Assembly: GCA_019232985.1 (NCBI GenBank)
Contig: JAFAMW010000071.1
Location: forward strand, 1 to 48,509
Length of the DNA stretch: 48,509 bases
Source of the DNA: Roseateles sp.
GTDB lineage: Bacteria; Pseudomonadota; Gammaproteobacteria; Burkholderiales; Burkholderiaceae
Direction of reading: 5' to 3'
The notes beneath the pieces were generated by a model. It was not told the DNA's origin, did not search any database, and was given only the letters and a program-made list of their open reading frames with translations. Positions 11,927-20,593 of this stretch are shown here, in pieces. How positions within the stretch are numbered: the first letter of the stretch is position 1; every line of letters begins with the position of its first letter. The position numbers and the translations under genes were made by a program.

Positions 11927-13927
11927 ATGAAAAGCAGCTGGCGCAGCATCGCCGCCGGGGTCGCCATGGCGGGCGCCTTGTCCGCCCTGGCCGCCCCGCC
12001 GGCCATCGAAGCCTTCTTCAAGCCGGCCGAATGGAGCGGCGCGACGCTGTCGCCCGACGGCAAGCGCCTCGCCATCGTGTACACGGCGGCCGGCCAGCGC
12101 GGCAAGCTGATCGTCGTCGACCTCGCCGACGCCGGGAAAAAGTCCCGCGCCGTGGCCGGCTTCGACGACCTCGACGTCGGCAACATCCACTGGGTCAACG
12201 ACCATCGTCTCGTCTACTCGCTCTGGGACGGCAACGGCAGCACCCGCTTGCCGATCTGGCCGGGCCTGTGGGCCGTCGACGACAACGGCGAGCACAACCG
12301 TCGGCTCGCCTACAACGCAGACGCGCCGAGCACGACCGGCACGCAGATCACCGACCGCACGCTGCCCTGGAACTGGACGCTGCACGAGGTGCTGCGCGAC
12401 GGCAGCGACGACGTGATCGTGGCCGACCATCTGTTCGACGCGTCGGGCCAGCCCGTCGCGATCCAGCCGATGCGGCTCGACACGCGCAACGGCGCCAAGC
12501 GCAGCGTGGTCGACAACCCGCCGGACCACGCGTTCAATTGGTGGATCGATCCGGGCGGCAAGGTCATCGCGGTCGAAACCACCGACAAGGGCAAGTCCAG
12601 GCTGCTCGTTCCCGACGGCGGGGGCTGGCGCACGCTCAGCGAGGGCAACGCCTATACCAACGCGGGCAAGCGCCTGCAGGCCCTGACGGCCTACGTCCCC
12701 GGCTACCTGTTCCTCGTCGCCGGCGATCCCGACCACAAGAGCGATACCGAGGTGCTGGCGCGCCTGGATCTCGCCAAGCCCGACGCGCCGCCCGAAGCGC
12801 TCGTCGCCCTACCCGACTTCGACTTCGCGGGCTGGCCGGTCGTCGACGCGGAAAGCCGGCGCCTGCTCGGCGTCCAGTTCGAGAGCGACGCCTGGGGCAG
12901 CTACTGGTTCGACGCGAAGCTCAAGGCCCTGCAGGGCGAGATCGACAAGCAGCTGCCGACGACGGTCAACATGATCGACTGCAACAACTGCAGCGACGCC
13001 CTGCTCGTCGTCGCGAGCTCGGACCGCCAGCCGCCGGTGTACTACCGTTTCGATCGCGCCGAGCACAAGCTCACCCCGCTGATCAATTCGCGGCCCTGGA
13101 TCGACCCGGCGCAGATGGGCCGGCGCGAGTTCCTGCGCTTCAGGGCGCGCGACGGCATGGAAATCCCCGTCATGATCACGCACCCGCCGGGCCCGGCGCG
13201 GGGCAAGCGCCCGGCCGTCGTGCTCGTCCACGGCGGCCCCTGGGTGCGCGGCACGCATTGGGCCGAATGGTCGTGGCACGCCGAGGCGCAGTTCCTCGCC
13301 TCGCGCGGCTACGTCGTGATCGAGCCCGAGTTTCGCGGCAGCACCGGCTACGGCGACAAGCTGTTCCGCGCGAGCTTCAAGCAATGGGGCCGCGCGATGC
13401 AGGACGACGTCTCCGACGCGATGGACTTTGCCGTCGCCAAGGGCTGGGTCGACCCCAAGCGCGTGTGCATCGGCGGCGCGAGCTACGGCGGCTACGCGAC
13501 GCTGATGGGGCTCGCGAAGGAGCCCGACCGCTACCGCTGCGGCTTCGAATGGGTCGGCGTGACCGACATCGAGCTGATGTACTCGATCGGCTGGAGCGAC
13601 TCGACCAACGACTGGAAGGACTACGGCATGCCGCAGATGATCGGCGACCGCGACAAGGACGCCGACCAGCTCGCCGCGACCTCGCCGATCCGGCTCGCCG
13701 CGCGCATCGACAAGCCGCTGCTGCTCGCCTACGGCGGCGAGGACCGGCGCGTGCCGCTCAAGCATGGTGAGGCCTTCCGCGACGCCGTCAAGGTCCACAA
13801 CGACGAGGTCGACTGGGTCGTCTACCCGAACGAAGGGCATGGCTGGCGCGCACTCGAAACCAACGTCGACTTCTGGACCCGCGTCGAGAAGCTGCTCGCG
13901 CGCACGATCGGCCCCGCCTCCCCCTGA
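11927..13927 (+). CDS. Secreted S9-family (prolyl oligopeptidase-like) peptidase, copy 2
   Basis: A 666-residue paralogue of the preceding gene, 70 bp downstream. It has the same signal-peptide pattern (MKSSWRSIAAGVAMAGALSA), propeller region and C-terminal hydrolase domain, with Ser519 in GGASYGGY, an Asp in GGEDRRVP and a His in EGHGW. The C-terminal domains of the two copies are almost identical over long runs, while the propellers differ more, so the duplication is followed either by stronger constraint or by gene conversion in the catalytic part. The propeller shapes access to the active site, so the two may differ in substrate. A copy of the GATACT/GATTCACAGGG leader suggests that it has its own promoter. 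Confidence 0.92.
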   Translation: MKSSWRSIAAGVAMAGALSALAAPPAIEAFFKPAEWSGATLSPDGKRLAIVYTAAGQRGKLIVVDLADAGKKSRAVAGFDDLDVGNIHWVNDHRLVYSLWDGNGSTRLPIWPGLWAVDDNGEHNRRLAYNADAPSTTGTQITDRTLPWNWTLHEVLRDGSDDVIVADHLFDASGQPVAIQPMRLDTRNGAKRSVVDNPPDHAFNWWIDPGGKVIAVETTDKGKSRLLVPDGGGWRTLSEGNAYTNAGKRLQALTAYVPGYLFLVAGDPDHKSDTEVLARLDLAKPDAPPEALVALPDFDFAGWPVVDAESRRLLGVQFESDAWGSYWFDAKLKALQGEIDKQLPTTVNMIDCNNCSDALLVVASSDRQPPVYYRFDRAEHKLTPLINSRPWIDPAQMGRREFLRFRARDGMEIPVMITHPPGPARGKRPAVVLVHGGPWVRGTHWAEWSWHAEAQFLASRGYVVIEPEFRGSTGYGDKLFRASFKQWGRAMQDDVSDAMDFAVAKGWVDPKRVCIGGASYGGYATLMGLAKEPDRYRCGFEWVGVTDIELMYSIGWSDSTNDWKDYGMPQMIGDRDKDADQLAATSPIRLAARIDKPLLLAYGGEDRRVPLKHGEAFRDAVKVHNDEVDWVVYPNEGHGWRALETNVDFWTRVEKLLARTIGPASP

Positions 13928-14009
13928 AAGAGGACTCCCGACGCAAAGCCCAACACGGCGGCGCGCGCTCGTACCAAAATCGCAGGGCCCTTCGACAGGA
14001 GCGCCCAAA

Positions 14010-15272
14010 GTGAGCGAAGAGATCCGCAAACGCCGGTCGTGGCTCGATGGCTTCATGGCCTACGCGACGCCGGCGCGCCTCGGCGAGGCGCAGCTGCGCG
14101 AGCACATCGTCGTGCTCGACCAGCGCCTGTACGGCGTCTGGAACCTCGGCGAGAACCTCGTGTTCGCGTGGACGCCCTGCCCCGGCGGCCTGCAGCTGCT
14201 CGTCGCGCCGCACCCGCTGCTCGCGGAGTTCGCCCAGGCCGGCCACGACGCGGCCGAGGTCGCGCGGCGCACCCGCCTGCTCGACGAGCTGCTCGCGACG
14301 CGCGAGCATGTCGAAGCCCTGCGCTTCACGCGCCTCGCCCACGAGCTCGGCATCGCGCCGCTGACCGTGCAGCTCGAATTCGACCCGGTCGAGGCGCTCG
14401 GCCTCGAGCTCGTCGCCGCGCTGATCGCGCGCTACGGCATCCGCCTCGTCGAAGACCGCGCCGTGATCCTGTTCGACGCGGTCGGCTTCTCGCTGCTGAG
14501 CCCGCTCCAGCAGGTCGTCCAGCTCAACAGCCTGTCGTGCTCGGTCAACGCGGCCTACGCGCGCCTGCTCGACCGCGAGATCAACATCAACTTCGCGCGC
14601 ACGACGACCGGCGACGGCTTCTATATCTGGAACCGCATGCGCGGCATCGAGGCCAACGTCGAGCTCTACCAGCTGATGCAGTTCATCCTCGCCGACAACG
14701 CGCTTGCGCGCGAGCGCGCGCGCCGGCCCGAGTCCGTGCCGCGCCTGCGCGCGTGCTTCCACGTCGGCTCGCACTACGAGTTCCACCAGAGCGAGGGCCT
14801 GAACCCGACCTCGTTCAGCTACCTGGTCGGCCAGGTCACGATCGAGCTCGCGCGCATGATCGAGCGCGCGCTGCCGGGCCAGATCCTCGTCGGCAAGTTC
14901 AACACGCCGATGCGCGATGAGCAGTACGGCGGCGTGCGGACCATGGCCTCGATCGACTTCGTCGAGCGCACGCGCGAGCCGCTGCACCAGCTGCACGGCC
15001 TGCGCCTCGGCGGCGCGCAGATCGACGACATCGCCTGCTACCTGACCGGTCGCCAGGCCGACGACTGGAACCCGCCCGACGCGCCGGCCAGCCCCTGGGC
15101 GATCAGCGAGTACGAGATCGCCGACAAGCATGGCCGGCCGCACCGCGTCTACAACGCCAAGATCAATATCCACCGCCGCGACGGCGCGCCGATCTACCTC
15201 GGCCTGCGCGAGGAAGACCTCGCCGACTTCCCGGCGCGGCTCGTCGCGTCGACGCACGCGGCGGCGCTCTGA
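14010..15272 (+). CDS. Class III nucleotide-cyclase-like protein of unknown function
   Basis: A 420-residue cytosolic protein with no membrane segment. Residues about 150-300 resemble a class III nucleotidyl cyclase: AVILFDAVGFSLLSP has the first metal Asp (156) and TTTGDGFYIWNR the second (202), matching FADIxGFT and GDGxxAxF of adenylate/guanylate cyclases. Between them lies an unusually conserved QLNSLSCSVNAAYARLL helix. The N-terminal 140 residues and the C-terminal 120 residues are not recognised. Both metal ligands are kept, so activity is possible, but the transition-state residues could not be assigned. GTG 14010 is chosen because AGGAG lies about 8 nt upstream and no ATG fits. Its neighbour is a true cyclase-ATPase. 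Confidence 0.72.
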   Translation: MSEEIRKRRSWLDGFMAYATPARLGEAQLREHIVVLDQRLYGVWNLGENLVFAWTPCPGGLQLLVAPHPLLAEFAQAGHDAAEVARRTRLLDELLATREHVEALRFTRLAHELGIAPLTVQLEFDPVEALGLELVAALIARYGIRLVEDRAVILFDAVGFSLLSPLQQVVQLNSLSCSVNAAYARLLDREININFARTTTGDGFYIWNRMRGIEANVELYQLMQFILADNALARERARRPESVPRLRACFHVGSHYEFHQSEGLNPTSFSYLVGQVTIELARMIERALPGQILVGKFNTPMRDEQYGGVRTMASIDFVERTREPLHQLHGLRLGGAQIDDIACYLTGRQADDWNPPDAPASPWAISEYEIADKHGRPHRVYNAKINIHRRDGAPIYLGLREEDLADFPARLVASTHAAAL

Positions 15273-15323
15273 ACACCGGGCGTAGGCGAGCCGCCAGCCG
15301 CGCGCAAGCTGCGGCATGCCCAC

Positions 15324-15340
15324 GCCCCCACTGAAGGGGG
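15324..15340. terminator. Weak hairpin after the cyclase-like gene
   Basis: The sequence CCCCC-ACTGAA-GGGGG (with flanking partial pairing) lies 50 bp after the stop codon. There is no T-tract, so termination is uncertain. Confidence 0.25.
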
Positions 15341-15355
15341 TCCCTGCTCGAATTC

Positions 15356-15379
15356 GTCATCCTCAGGCGGTAGGATGAC
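15356..15379. promoter_or_regulatory. Perfect inverted repeat upstream of the cyclase-ATPase gene
   Basis: GTCATCCT-N8-AGGATGAC is a perfect 8-bp inverted repeat 40 bp before the ATG of the cyclase-ATPase gene. The right half contains TAGGAT, which could serve as a -10 element, so a dimeric regulator bound here would block transcription. It could instead be a hairpin in the leader. Confidence 0.45.
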
Positions 15380-15418
15380 TCGATAAGCCCCGCCAAGGGG
15401 CCGGGGAGCAAGAACAAG

Positions 15419-18406
15419 ATGGCCCAAAGGCCCGACATCGCGCCGTTCGCCAACGCCGTGAGCCCGCCGCTGCCCGCGGCGCCGCCCGGCCAGCGGCGCT
15501 ACCTGACCCTGCTGTTCGCCGACCTCTCGGGGTCGACGGCGCTGTCCGAGGCGCTCGAGGCCGAGGACTACGCCGAGCTGCTCGCGCGCCTGCGCCACTG
15601 CTACCGCGAGATCGTCGCGCGCCACGGCGGCACCGTCGTGCGCATCCAGGGCGACGGCATGCTCGCGATCTTCGGCCACCCGCAGCCGCGCGAGGACGAG
15701 GGCCGCCACGCCTGCGAGGCCGCGCTCGAGCTGCATGCGGCCGTGCGCGAGCTGCGCGCCGGCGCGGCCGGGCGCCAGCGCCTGAGCCTGCACAGCGGCA
15801 TCCACGCGGGCCTCGTGCTCGTCGACGCCGGCGACGCGGTGCGCGGCCTGTTCGAGCTGCTCGGCCAGACGCCGAACATCGCGGCGCGCCTGTCTGACCT
15901 CGCGGGCCCCGACGAGATCCTCGTCAGCGAGGAGACGCTGGGCCTGCACAAGCATTACTTCGCGACCGGCGAGCGGCTGCTGCTGCAGCTCAAGGGCCGC
16001 AGCCAGCCGCTCGCGGCCTACACGGTGCGCGCGCGCGTCGCGCTCGAGCGGCGCTTCGACGCGAGCGTGCAGCGCGGCCTGTCGCCGTTCGTCGGCCGCG
16101 CCGACGAGCTCGGCCGGCTGCGCGACGCGCTGCAGGACTGCCTCGGCGGCGCGCCGCGCTGGATCTCGCTGTGCGCCGCCGCGGGCATCGGCAAGACGCG
16201 CCTGATCGAGGAGTTCCTGCTGCGCGCCGCGGCCGGCGTGTGCCGCGTCCAGCGCGGCCATTGCAGCGGCGACCTCAGCGCCGAGCCGCTCGAGCCCTTT
16301 CTGCAGATCCTGCGCACGCTCGAGCGCGGCGCCGACGCGCTGCCCGAGCTCGAGGCCGCGCGGCAATGCCCGGCCCCGGCGCGCGCGGCCGCGCTGCTGA
16401 ACCTGATCGAGGCGCTCGCGCGGCGCGCGCCGCTCGTGCTCGCGATCGACGACCTGCATTGGGCCGACGACGCGAGCCTTGCGCTGCTGCACCGCCTGCA
16501 CGACCACGCGCTGGTCCAGGGACTGCCGCTGCTGATGCTGACCGCGACGCGGCTGCAGCCCCACCTCAAGCAGATCGCGAGCGCGGAGCGCGAGGTGCTC
16601 GCGCTGCGGCCCTTCGACGAGGCCGAGGCCTCCGCTGCGGTGGCCCAACTGCTGCCGCAGACCGACCCCTTCGTGCTCGCCGAGGTCCAGCGCCACGCGG
16701 GCGGCAACGCCTTGTACATCGAGGAGCTGTGCCACGCGCTGAACCGCGGCGCGGTCGCCCAGGCCGAGGGCGCGCGCGGCAGCGCCTGGCTCAACGGCCT
16801 GATCGAGTCGCGCCTTGCGCGGCTCGCGCCCGAGCCCGCACGCGTGCTGCGCGCCGCGGCCGTGATCGGCCCGGTGGTCCCGCTCTGGCTGCTCGCGAAG
16901 CTCGCCGGCTGCGGCGCCGACGCGCCGGCCGTCGCCGCGCTCGCCGACGAGGACTTCCTGCTGCCGGGCCTGAGCCCCGACGAGCTGCGCTTCAAGCATG
17001 GCATCACCCATGGCGTCGTCTACGAGGCGATCGGCCTGGCCGAGCGCCAGGCCATGCACCGGCGCGTCGGCGCCGAGCTGCGCGCGCGTGCCGCGGCCGG
17101 CGGCCCGGCCGCGAGCCACGAGCTGCTCGCCCACCACGACGGCGCGGCCGGCGCCTGGTCCGACGCGGCCGTGCACGCCGAGGCGGCCGGCGACCAGGCG
17201 CTCGAGGCCTCGGCGCTCGACCGCGCGAAGCGCCAGTTCCGCGCCGCGTTCACGGCGCTCGAGTTCCTGCCCGACACCGAGGCGCGGCGCCTGCACTGGA
17301 TCGCGATCGCGCAGCGCTTCGGCCTCGCCTGCGTGTTCGACGCGTCGCGCGCCGACCTGCGCGTGCTGCGCCACGCGGTCGGGCTCGCCCACGGCGCCGG
17401 CGACGACGCGCTGAGCGCGCGCGCCGACTACTGGCACGGCTACGTGAGCTACGCGCTCGGCGAGACGCGCTCGGGCCTCGGCCATTGCGAGCGCGGCCTC
17501 GTCACGGCGCAGCGCTGCGGCGACGTCGCGCTGATCGCGCAGCTGCGCGGCACGCTCGGCCAGCTGCGCGCGGCCGCGGCCGACTACGACGAGGCCGTGG
17601 TCCTGCTCGACGAGGCCGTCGCCGTGCAGCGCCGCGTGCCGCGCCGCCCGGGTCGCCTGCCCGTGGGCCTCGCGTACTCGCTGTGCTGCCGCGCCGCCGT
17701 GCTCGGCGACCGCGGCGAGTTCGCGGCCGCCGACGCGGTGTTCGCCGAGGCGCTCGACCTCGTCACCGGCACCGGCCACGCGGTCGAAGCCTCGATCCTC
17801 GGCTGGCGCGCCTGCGTGCTGCTGTGGCAGGGCCGCTGGCACGAGGCCGAGCGCACGGCCGAACTCCAGCACCATGTCGGCGGGCGCGTGCGCAGCCTGT
17901 TCACGTTTTCGATGGGCCATGCGATGGCCGCCTACGCGGCCTGGATGGACCGGCGCAGCCCGCAGGCGCTCGCCCAGGTGCGCGACGCGACGGCCTGGCT
18001 CGCGGCACGCGGCGGCGGGCTCTACCACTCGCTCAACCATGGCTGGCTCGCCGAGCTGCAGGCCGAGGCGGGCGCGACCGGGCTCGCGCGCGGCCATGTG
18101 GCGCAGGCGCTGCGACGCGGCCGCCAGCACGACTGGATCGGCGGCGCGATGGCCTTGCGCGCGGCCGCGGGCCTGGCCGAGCGCGCCGGCGACGCGGCCG
18201 GCACCGCGCGCTACCTCGCGCTCGCGCGGCGCGTCGCCGCGCGGCGCCAGGCGCGCCACGAGTTCGCCGTAACCGACCTGTTCGAGGCGCGCCTGCGGCA
18301 CGCGCGCGGCGCGCGCGCCGACGCGCTGCTCGACGCGGCCGAAACGGTTTTCGAGCGCCTCGGCATGGCCTGGCACCTGGCGCAGGCGCGCGCGCTGCGA
18401 TATTAG
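15419..18406 (+). CDS. Adenylate/guanylate cyclase fused to AAA/STAND-type ATPase and helical repeats
   Basis: A 995-residue protein. Residues about 28-205 are a class III cyclase domain with both metal aspartates (Asp35 in LLFADLSGST, Asp79 in IQGDGMLAIFG). Residues about 212-560 are an ATPase of the type often found after such cyclases: FVGRADELGRL, a P-loop AAAGIGKTRL with Lys259, Walker B LVLAIDDLHWADD, and GGNALYIEEL later on. The first glycine of the P-loop is replaced by Ala. The remaining 430 residues are Ala-rich helices like TPR arrays, a likely protein-binding surface. The family is thought to link a sensed partner to cyclic-nucleotide output, but ligands are unknown. It overlaps the convergent lysR gene by 4 bp. 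Confidence 0.88.
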   Translation: MAQRPDIAPFANAVSPPLPAAPPGQRRYLTLLFADLSGSTALSEALEAEDYAELLARLRHCYREIVARHGGTVVRIQGDGMLAIFGHPQPREDEGRHACEAALELHAAVRELRAGAAGRQRLSLHSGIHAGLVLVDAGDAVRGLFELLGQTPNIAARLSDLAGPDEILVSEETLGLHKHYFATGERLLLQLKGRSQPLAAYTVRARVALERRFDASVQRGLSPFVGRADELGRLRDALQDCLGGAPRWISLCAAAGIGKTRLIEEFLLRAAAGVCRVQRGHCSGDLSAEPLEPFLQILRTLERGADALPELEAARQCPAPARAAALLNLIEALARRAPLVLAIDDLHWADDASLALLHRLHDHALVQGLPLLMLTATRLQPHLKQIASAEREVLALRPFDEAEASAAVAQLLPQTDPFVLAEVQRHAGGNALYIEELCHALNRGAVAQAEGARGSAWLNGLIESRLARLAPEPARVLRAAAVIGPVVPLWLLAKLAGCGADAPAVAALADEDFLLPGLSPDELRFKHGITHGVVYEAIGLAERQAMHRRVGAELRARAAAGGPAASHELLAHHDGAAGAWSDAAVHAEAAGDQALEASALDRAKRQFRAAFTALEFLPDTEARRLHWIAIAQRFGLACVFDASRADLRVLRHAVGLAHGAGDDALSARADYWHGYVSYALGETRSGLGHCERGLVTAQRCGDVALIAQLRGTLGQLRAAAADYDEAVVLLDEAVAVQRRVPRRPGRLPVGLAYSLCCRAAVLGDRGEFAAADAVFAEALDLVTGTGHAVEASILGWRACVLLWQGRWHEAERTAELQHHVGGRVRSLFTFSMGHAMAAYAAWMDRRSPQALAQVRDATAWLAARGGGLYHSLNHGWLAELQAEAGATGLARGHVAQALRRGRQHDWIGGAMALRAAAGLAERAGDAAGTARYLALARRVAARRQARHEFAVTDLFEARLRHARGARADALLDAAETVFERLGMAWHLAQARALRY

Positions 18407-19284
18407 AGTAGGGCCGCGAATTGCTCGGCGGCCGGCGCGGGCGCCGTGCCCGCGAGTTCGAGCAGCTCGACGCGAGCTTCTGGCTCGAGCAGCGGCCTGA
18501 AGACGACGCCGCGCGCGCCCAGCCCGCTGACCGACTGCGGCACGAGCGACACCCCGACACCCGCACCGACCAGGCCGAGCAGGGCGGCCATTTCGGTGAC
18601 CTCCACGGCGACGCGGGGCCGCGTGTGAGTGCGCGCGAACAAGGCATCGACAAGCTCGCCGAGCGCGGCCCCCATCCGACGCGGGAAGGCGACATATTCG
18701 GCCTGGTCGAAGTCCCGCAGCGAGAGACGCGCTCGCGCGGCCAGTTCGTGGCAGCCCGGCAGCGCGGCCAGCAGCGGCTCGCTGGCGATGCAGCGCACCT
18801 GGCGCGGCGGCGCATCGGCGCCACGCTCGGGCAGCGGCCCGCGCACGTAGGCCAGGTCGAGCAGGCGGGCGTCGATGCCGCGGGCATGGGCGCGCGTGGT
18901 GCCCGCGACCAGATGGACGCGCACCGCCGGCTGGTGACGGCGGTAGCGCGCGATCGCGTCGGGCAACAGCGCGTCGTAGAGCGCCGAGGACGAATAGCCG
19001 ATGCGCAGTTCGCCGCACCCGGCATGGCCGACGCGCCGGGCCGCGTTGGCGCCCGCCTCGGCGCGATGCAGCAGGTCGTAGACGTGGCGCAAATAGGTCT
19101 GACCGGCCGGCGTGAGGCTGACGCCCTGGCGATCACGGGCGAAGAGCTGCACGCCCAGCCGGGTTTCGAGTCCCTTGATTTGCTGGCTCAACGGTGGCTG
19201 CGACAGGTGCAGACGCGCCGCTGCGCGGCCGAAATGCAGTTCCTCGGCCACGGCAACGAAGTAGCGCAGCTGCCGGAAGTCCAT
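18403..19284 (-). CDS. LysR-family transcriptional regulator
   Basis: A 293-residue regulator. The N-terminal winged helix is canonical: MDFRQLRYFVAVAEELHFGRAAARLHLSQPPLSQQIKGLE, followed by LGVQLFARDRQGVSLTPAG. The effector domain (about 90-290) contains LRIGYSSSALYDALLP and GVGVSLVPQS, close to the BenM/CatM branch. It is divergent from the MFS gene with an 82-bp gap that contains an inverted repeat, the usual arrangement for a LysR protein controlling its neighbour. The likely target is therefore the MFS-dioxygenase pair, and the inducer should relate to their substrate. Confidence 0.95.
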   Translation of the reverse strand: MDFRQLRYFVAVAEELHFGRAAARLHLSQPPLSQQIKGLETRLGVQLFARDRQGVSLTPAGQTYLRHVYDLLHRAEAGANAARRVGHAGCGELRIGYSSSALYDALLPDAIARYRRHQPAVRVHLVAGTTRAHARGIDARLLDLAYVRGPLPERGADAPPRQVRCIASEPLLAALPGCHELAARARLSLRDFDQAEYVAFPRRMGAALGELVDALFARTHTRPRVAVEVTEMAALLGLVGAGVGVSLVPQSVSGLGARGVVFRPLLEPEARVELLELAGTAPAPAAEQFAALL

Positions 19285-19294
19285 GGCGTTCTCG

Positions 19295-19331
19295 ATACGA
19301 ATTTCGTCTCGGCCCGGTCTCGATTTCGTAT
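19295..19331. promoter_or_regulatory. Candidate LysR operator
   Basis: ATACGAA (19295-19301) and its inverted copy TTCGTAT (19325-19331) flank a 23-bp centre in the lysR-MFS intergenic region. AT content is higher than in the surroundings. The position between divergent genes fits autoregulation and activation by the LysR protein. Confidence 0.45.
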
Positions 19332-19366
19332 TTCACGGATCGGTTTCGATGGCCTAGCCTGGTCAC

Positions 19367-20593
19367 ATGGTTGCGGTTTCGCGAGTCGACAGGCAGGCGT
19401 GCGGCCCCCGGTTCGGCAGTCAGGCGGCGATGCTGGCCCTGGCGATCGCCGGCTTTGCGCCGCTGTACTGGACCCAGGCCGTCGGGCCGGAGCTGACCAG
19501 GGCCTTCGGCCTGACCACCGCGCAAAGCGCGAGCCTGCTCACGGCGACCAGTCTGGGGCTGGTGCTCGCCGCGCCCGCCGCCGGCCTCGCCTTGCAGCGC
19601 TTCGGCGCGCGGCGGACCATCGGCGCGGGCCTGGCGGGGCTGGCGGCAGTGTCGCTGGCCATGGCGCTGGCGCGGGACTACCCGAGCCTGCTGCTGACGC
19701 GCTTCGTCCAGGGCGCCCTGACACCCCTGGTGCTGTCGACCCTGCTTTGTCTCATCCCGGGCGGTCCCCGGTCAAGGGCGGCGCTCGCAATGTCAGCTAC
19801 CTACGTTACAGGGACGATTCTCGGCGGCGTCGGCGGCCGACTCCTGCCGGCCCTGCTGATGACCCGCTTCGGCTGGCAGGGCGCCGGCTTGGCCCTCGCC
19901 CTGCTCGAAGCCGTCGGCACGGGGCTGGCTCTGATGACCGTGCCGGGCTGCGTGGCCGGTGGCGGCGTGCGATCGAGGTCGGCCGCGCTGTGCCGCACGC
20001 GGGCGTCGTCGGCGTTGTTGACGGTCTACGGCGGCGGGCTGGCCTTGCTGTTTTCCCAGACCGCCGTGTTCACCTACATCGCGTACCGCCTCGGCGCCGC
20101 CCCGTTCGGCTGGTCGACGGCGTCGCTGGGTTGGCTATACCTGGTTTTCCTGCCGGGCGTGGTGATCGTCAGAACCGTGCGTCCATTGGCGCTGGCGACG
20201 GGTTTTGCCCCGTTGTTGACGGCCGCGGTCGCGCTTTCGTGGCTCGGGCTGCTCGCGACGCTGGCGTCGGTCGCGGTGCTGGTGGTGGCGGGGCTCACGC
20301 TGTTCTCCACCTCCGTCTTCTTTGCCCAGGCCCTGCTCGCGCACCGCCTGAGCACGGTGGCCAGCCCGGCCCAGCGCGAGCTCGCGACCGGGCGCTATCT
20401 GTCCTGCTACTACCTCGGTGGCTGCGTCGGCGCGGTTGCGCCGGCCGCGGCCTGGCGGGCCCATGGCTGGCTCGGCTGCCTCGCCGTCGTTCTGGCGGCC
20501 CAGGCCGTCGTGGCGCTGGGCGTCATGCTGGGGCGCGGCAGGGGGCGCACGCGCCATGCCGCGCCCGCCCGGAACCGGGAGTCCTGCCAATGA
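19367..20593 (+). CDS. MFS transporter, probable exporter
   Basis: A 408-residue major facilitator with about 12 hydrophobic helices. The loop after helix 2 has GLALQRFGARRTIGAGL (motif A-like G-x-x-x-D/Q-R-x-G-R-R), and LLTRFVQGALTPLVLS resembles the YnfM/AraJ-like drug and metabolite exporters. TAGCCT lies exactly 6 nt before ATG 19367 with no ribosome site, which suggests a leaderless start. The stop overlaps the next gene's ATG (ATGA), so export and the dioxygenase are translated together. The substrate is unknown; the coupling suggests the product or substrate of the oxygenase. Confidence 0.88.
   Translation: MVAVSRVDRQACGPRFGSQAAMLALAIAGFAPLYWTQAVGPELTRAFGLTTAQSASLLTATSLGLVLAAPAAGLALQRFGARRTIGAGLAGLAAVSLAMALARDYPSLLLTRFVQGALTPLVLSTLLCLIPGGPRSRAALAMSATYVTGTILGGVGGRLLPALLMTRFGWQGAGLALALLEAVGTGLALMTVPGCVAGGGVRSRSAALCRTRASSALLTVYGGGLALLFSQTAVFTYIAYRLGAAPFGWSTASLGWLYLVFLPGVVIVRTVRPLALATGFAPLLTAAVALSWLGLLATLASVAVLVVAGLTLFSTSVFFAQALLAHRLSTVASPAQRELATGRYLSCYYLGGCVGAVAPAAAWRAHGWLGCLAVVLAAQAVVALGVMLGRGRGRTRHAAPARNRESCQ

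Noticed and set aside
13928..14009. Start of the cyclase-like gene further upstream (frame is open from 13764)
   Set aside because: The upstream part overlaps the S9 peptidase coding region and has its shadow composition; GTG 14010 has a good AGGAG.
15194..18400. Long minus-strand open frame opposite the cyclase-ATPase gene
   Set aside because: Shadow frame due to high GC; the plus-strand protein has clear cyclase and ATPase motifs.
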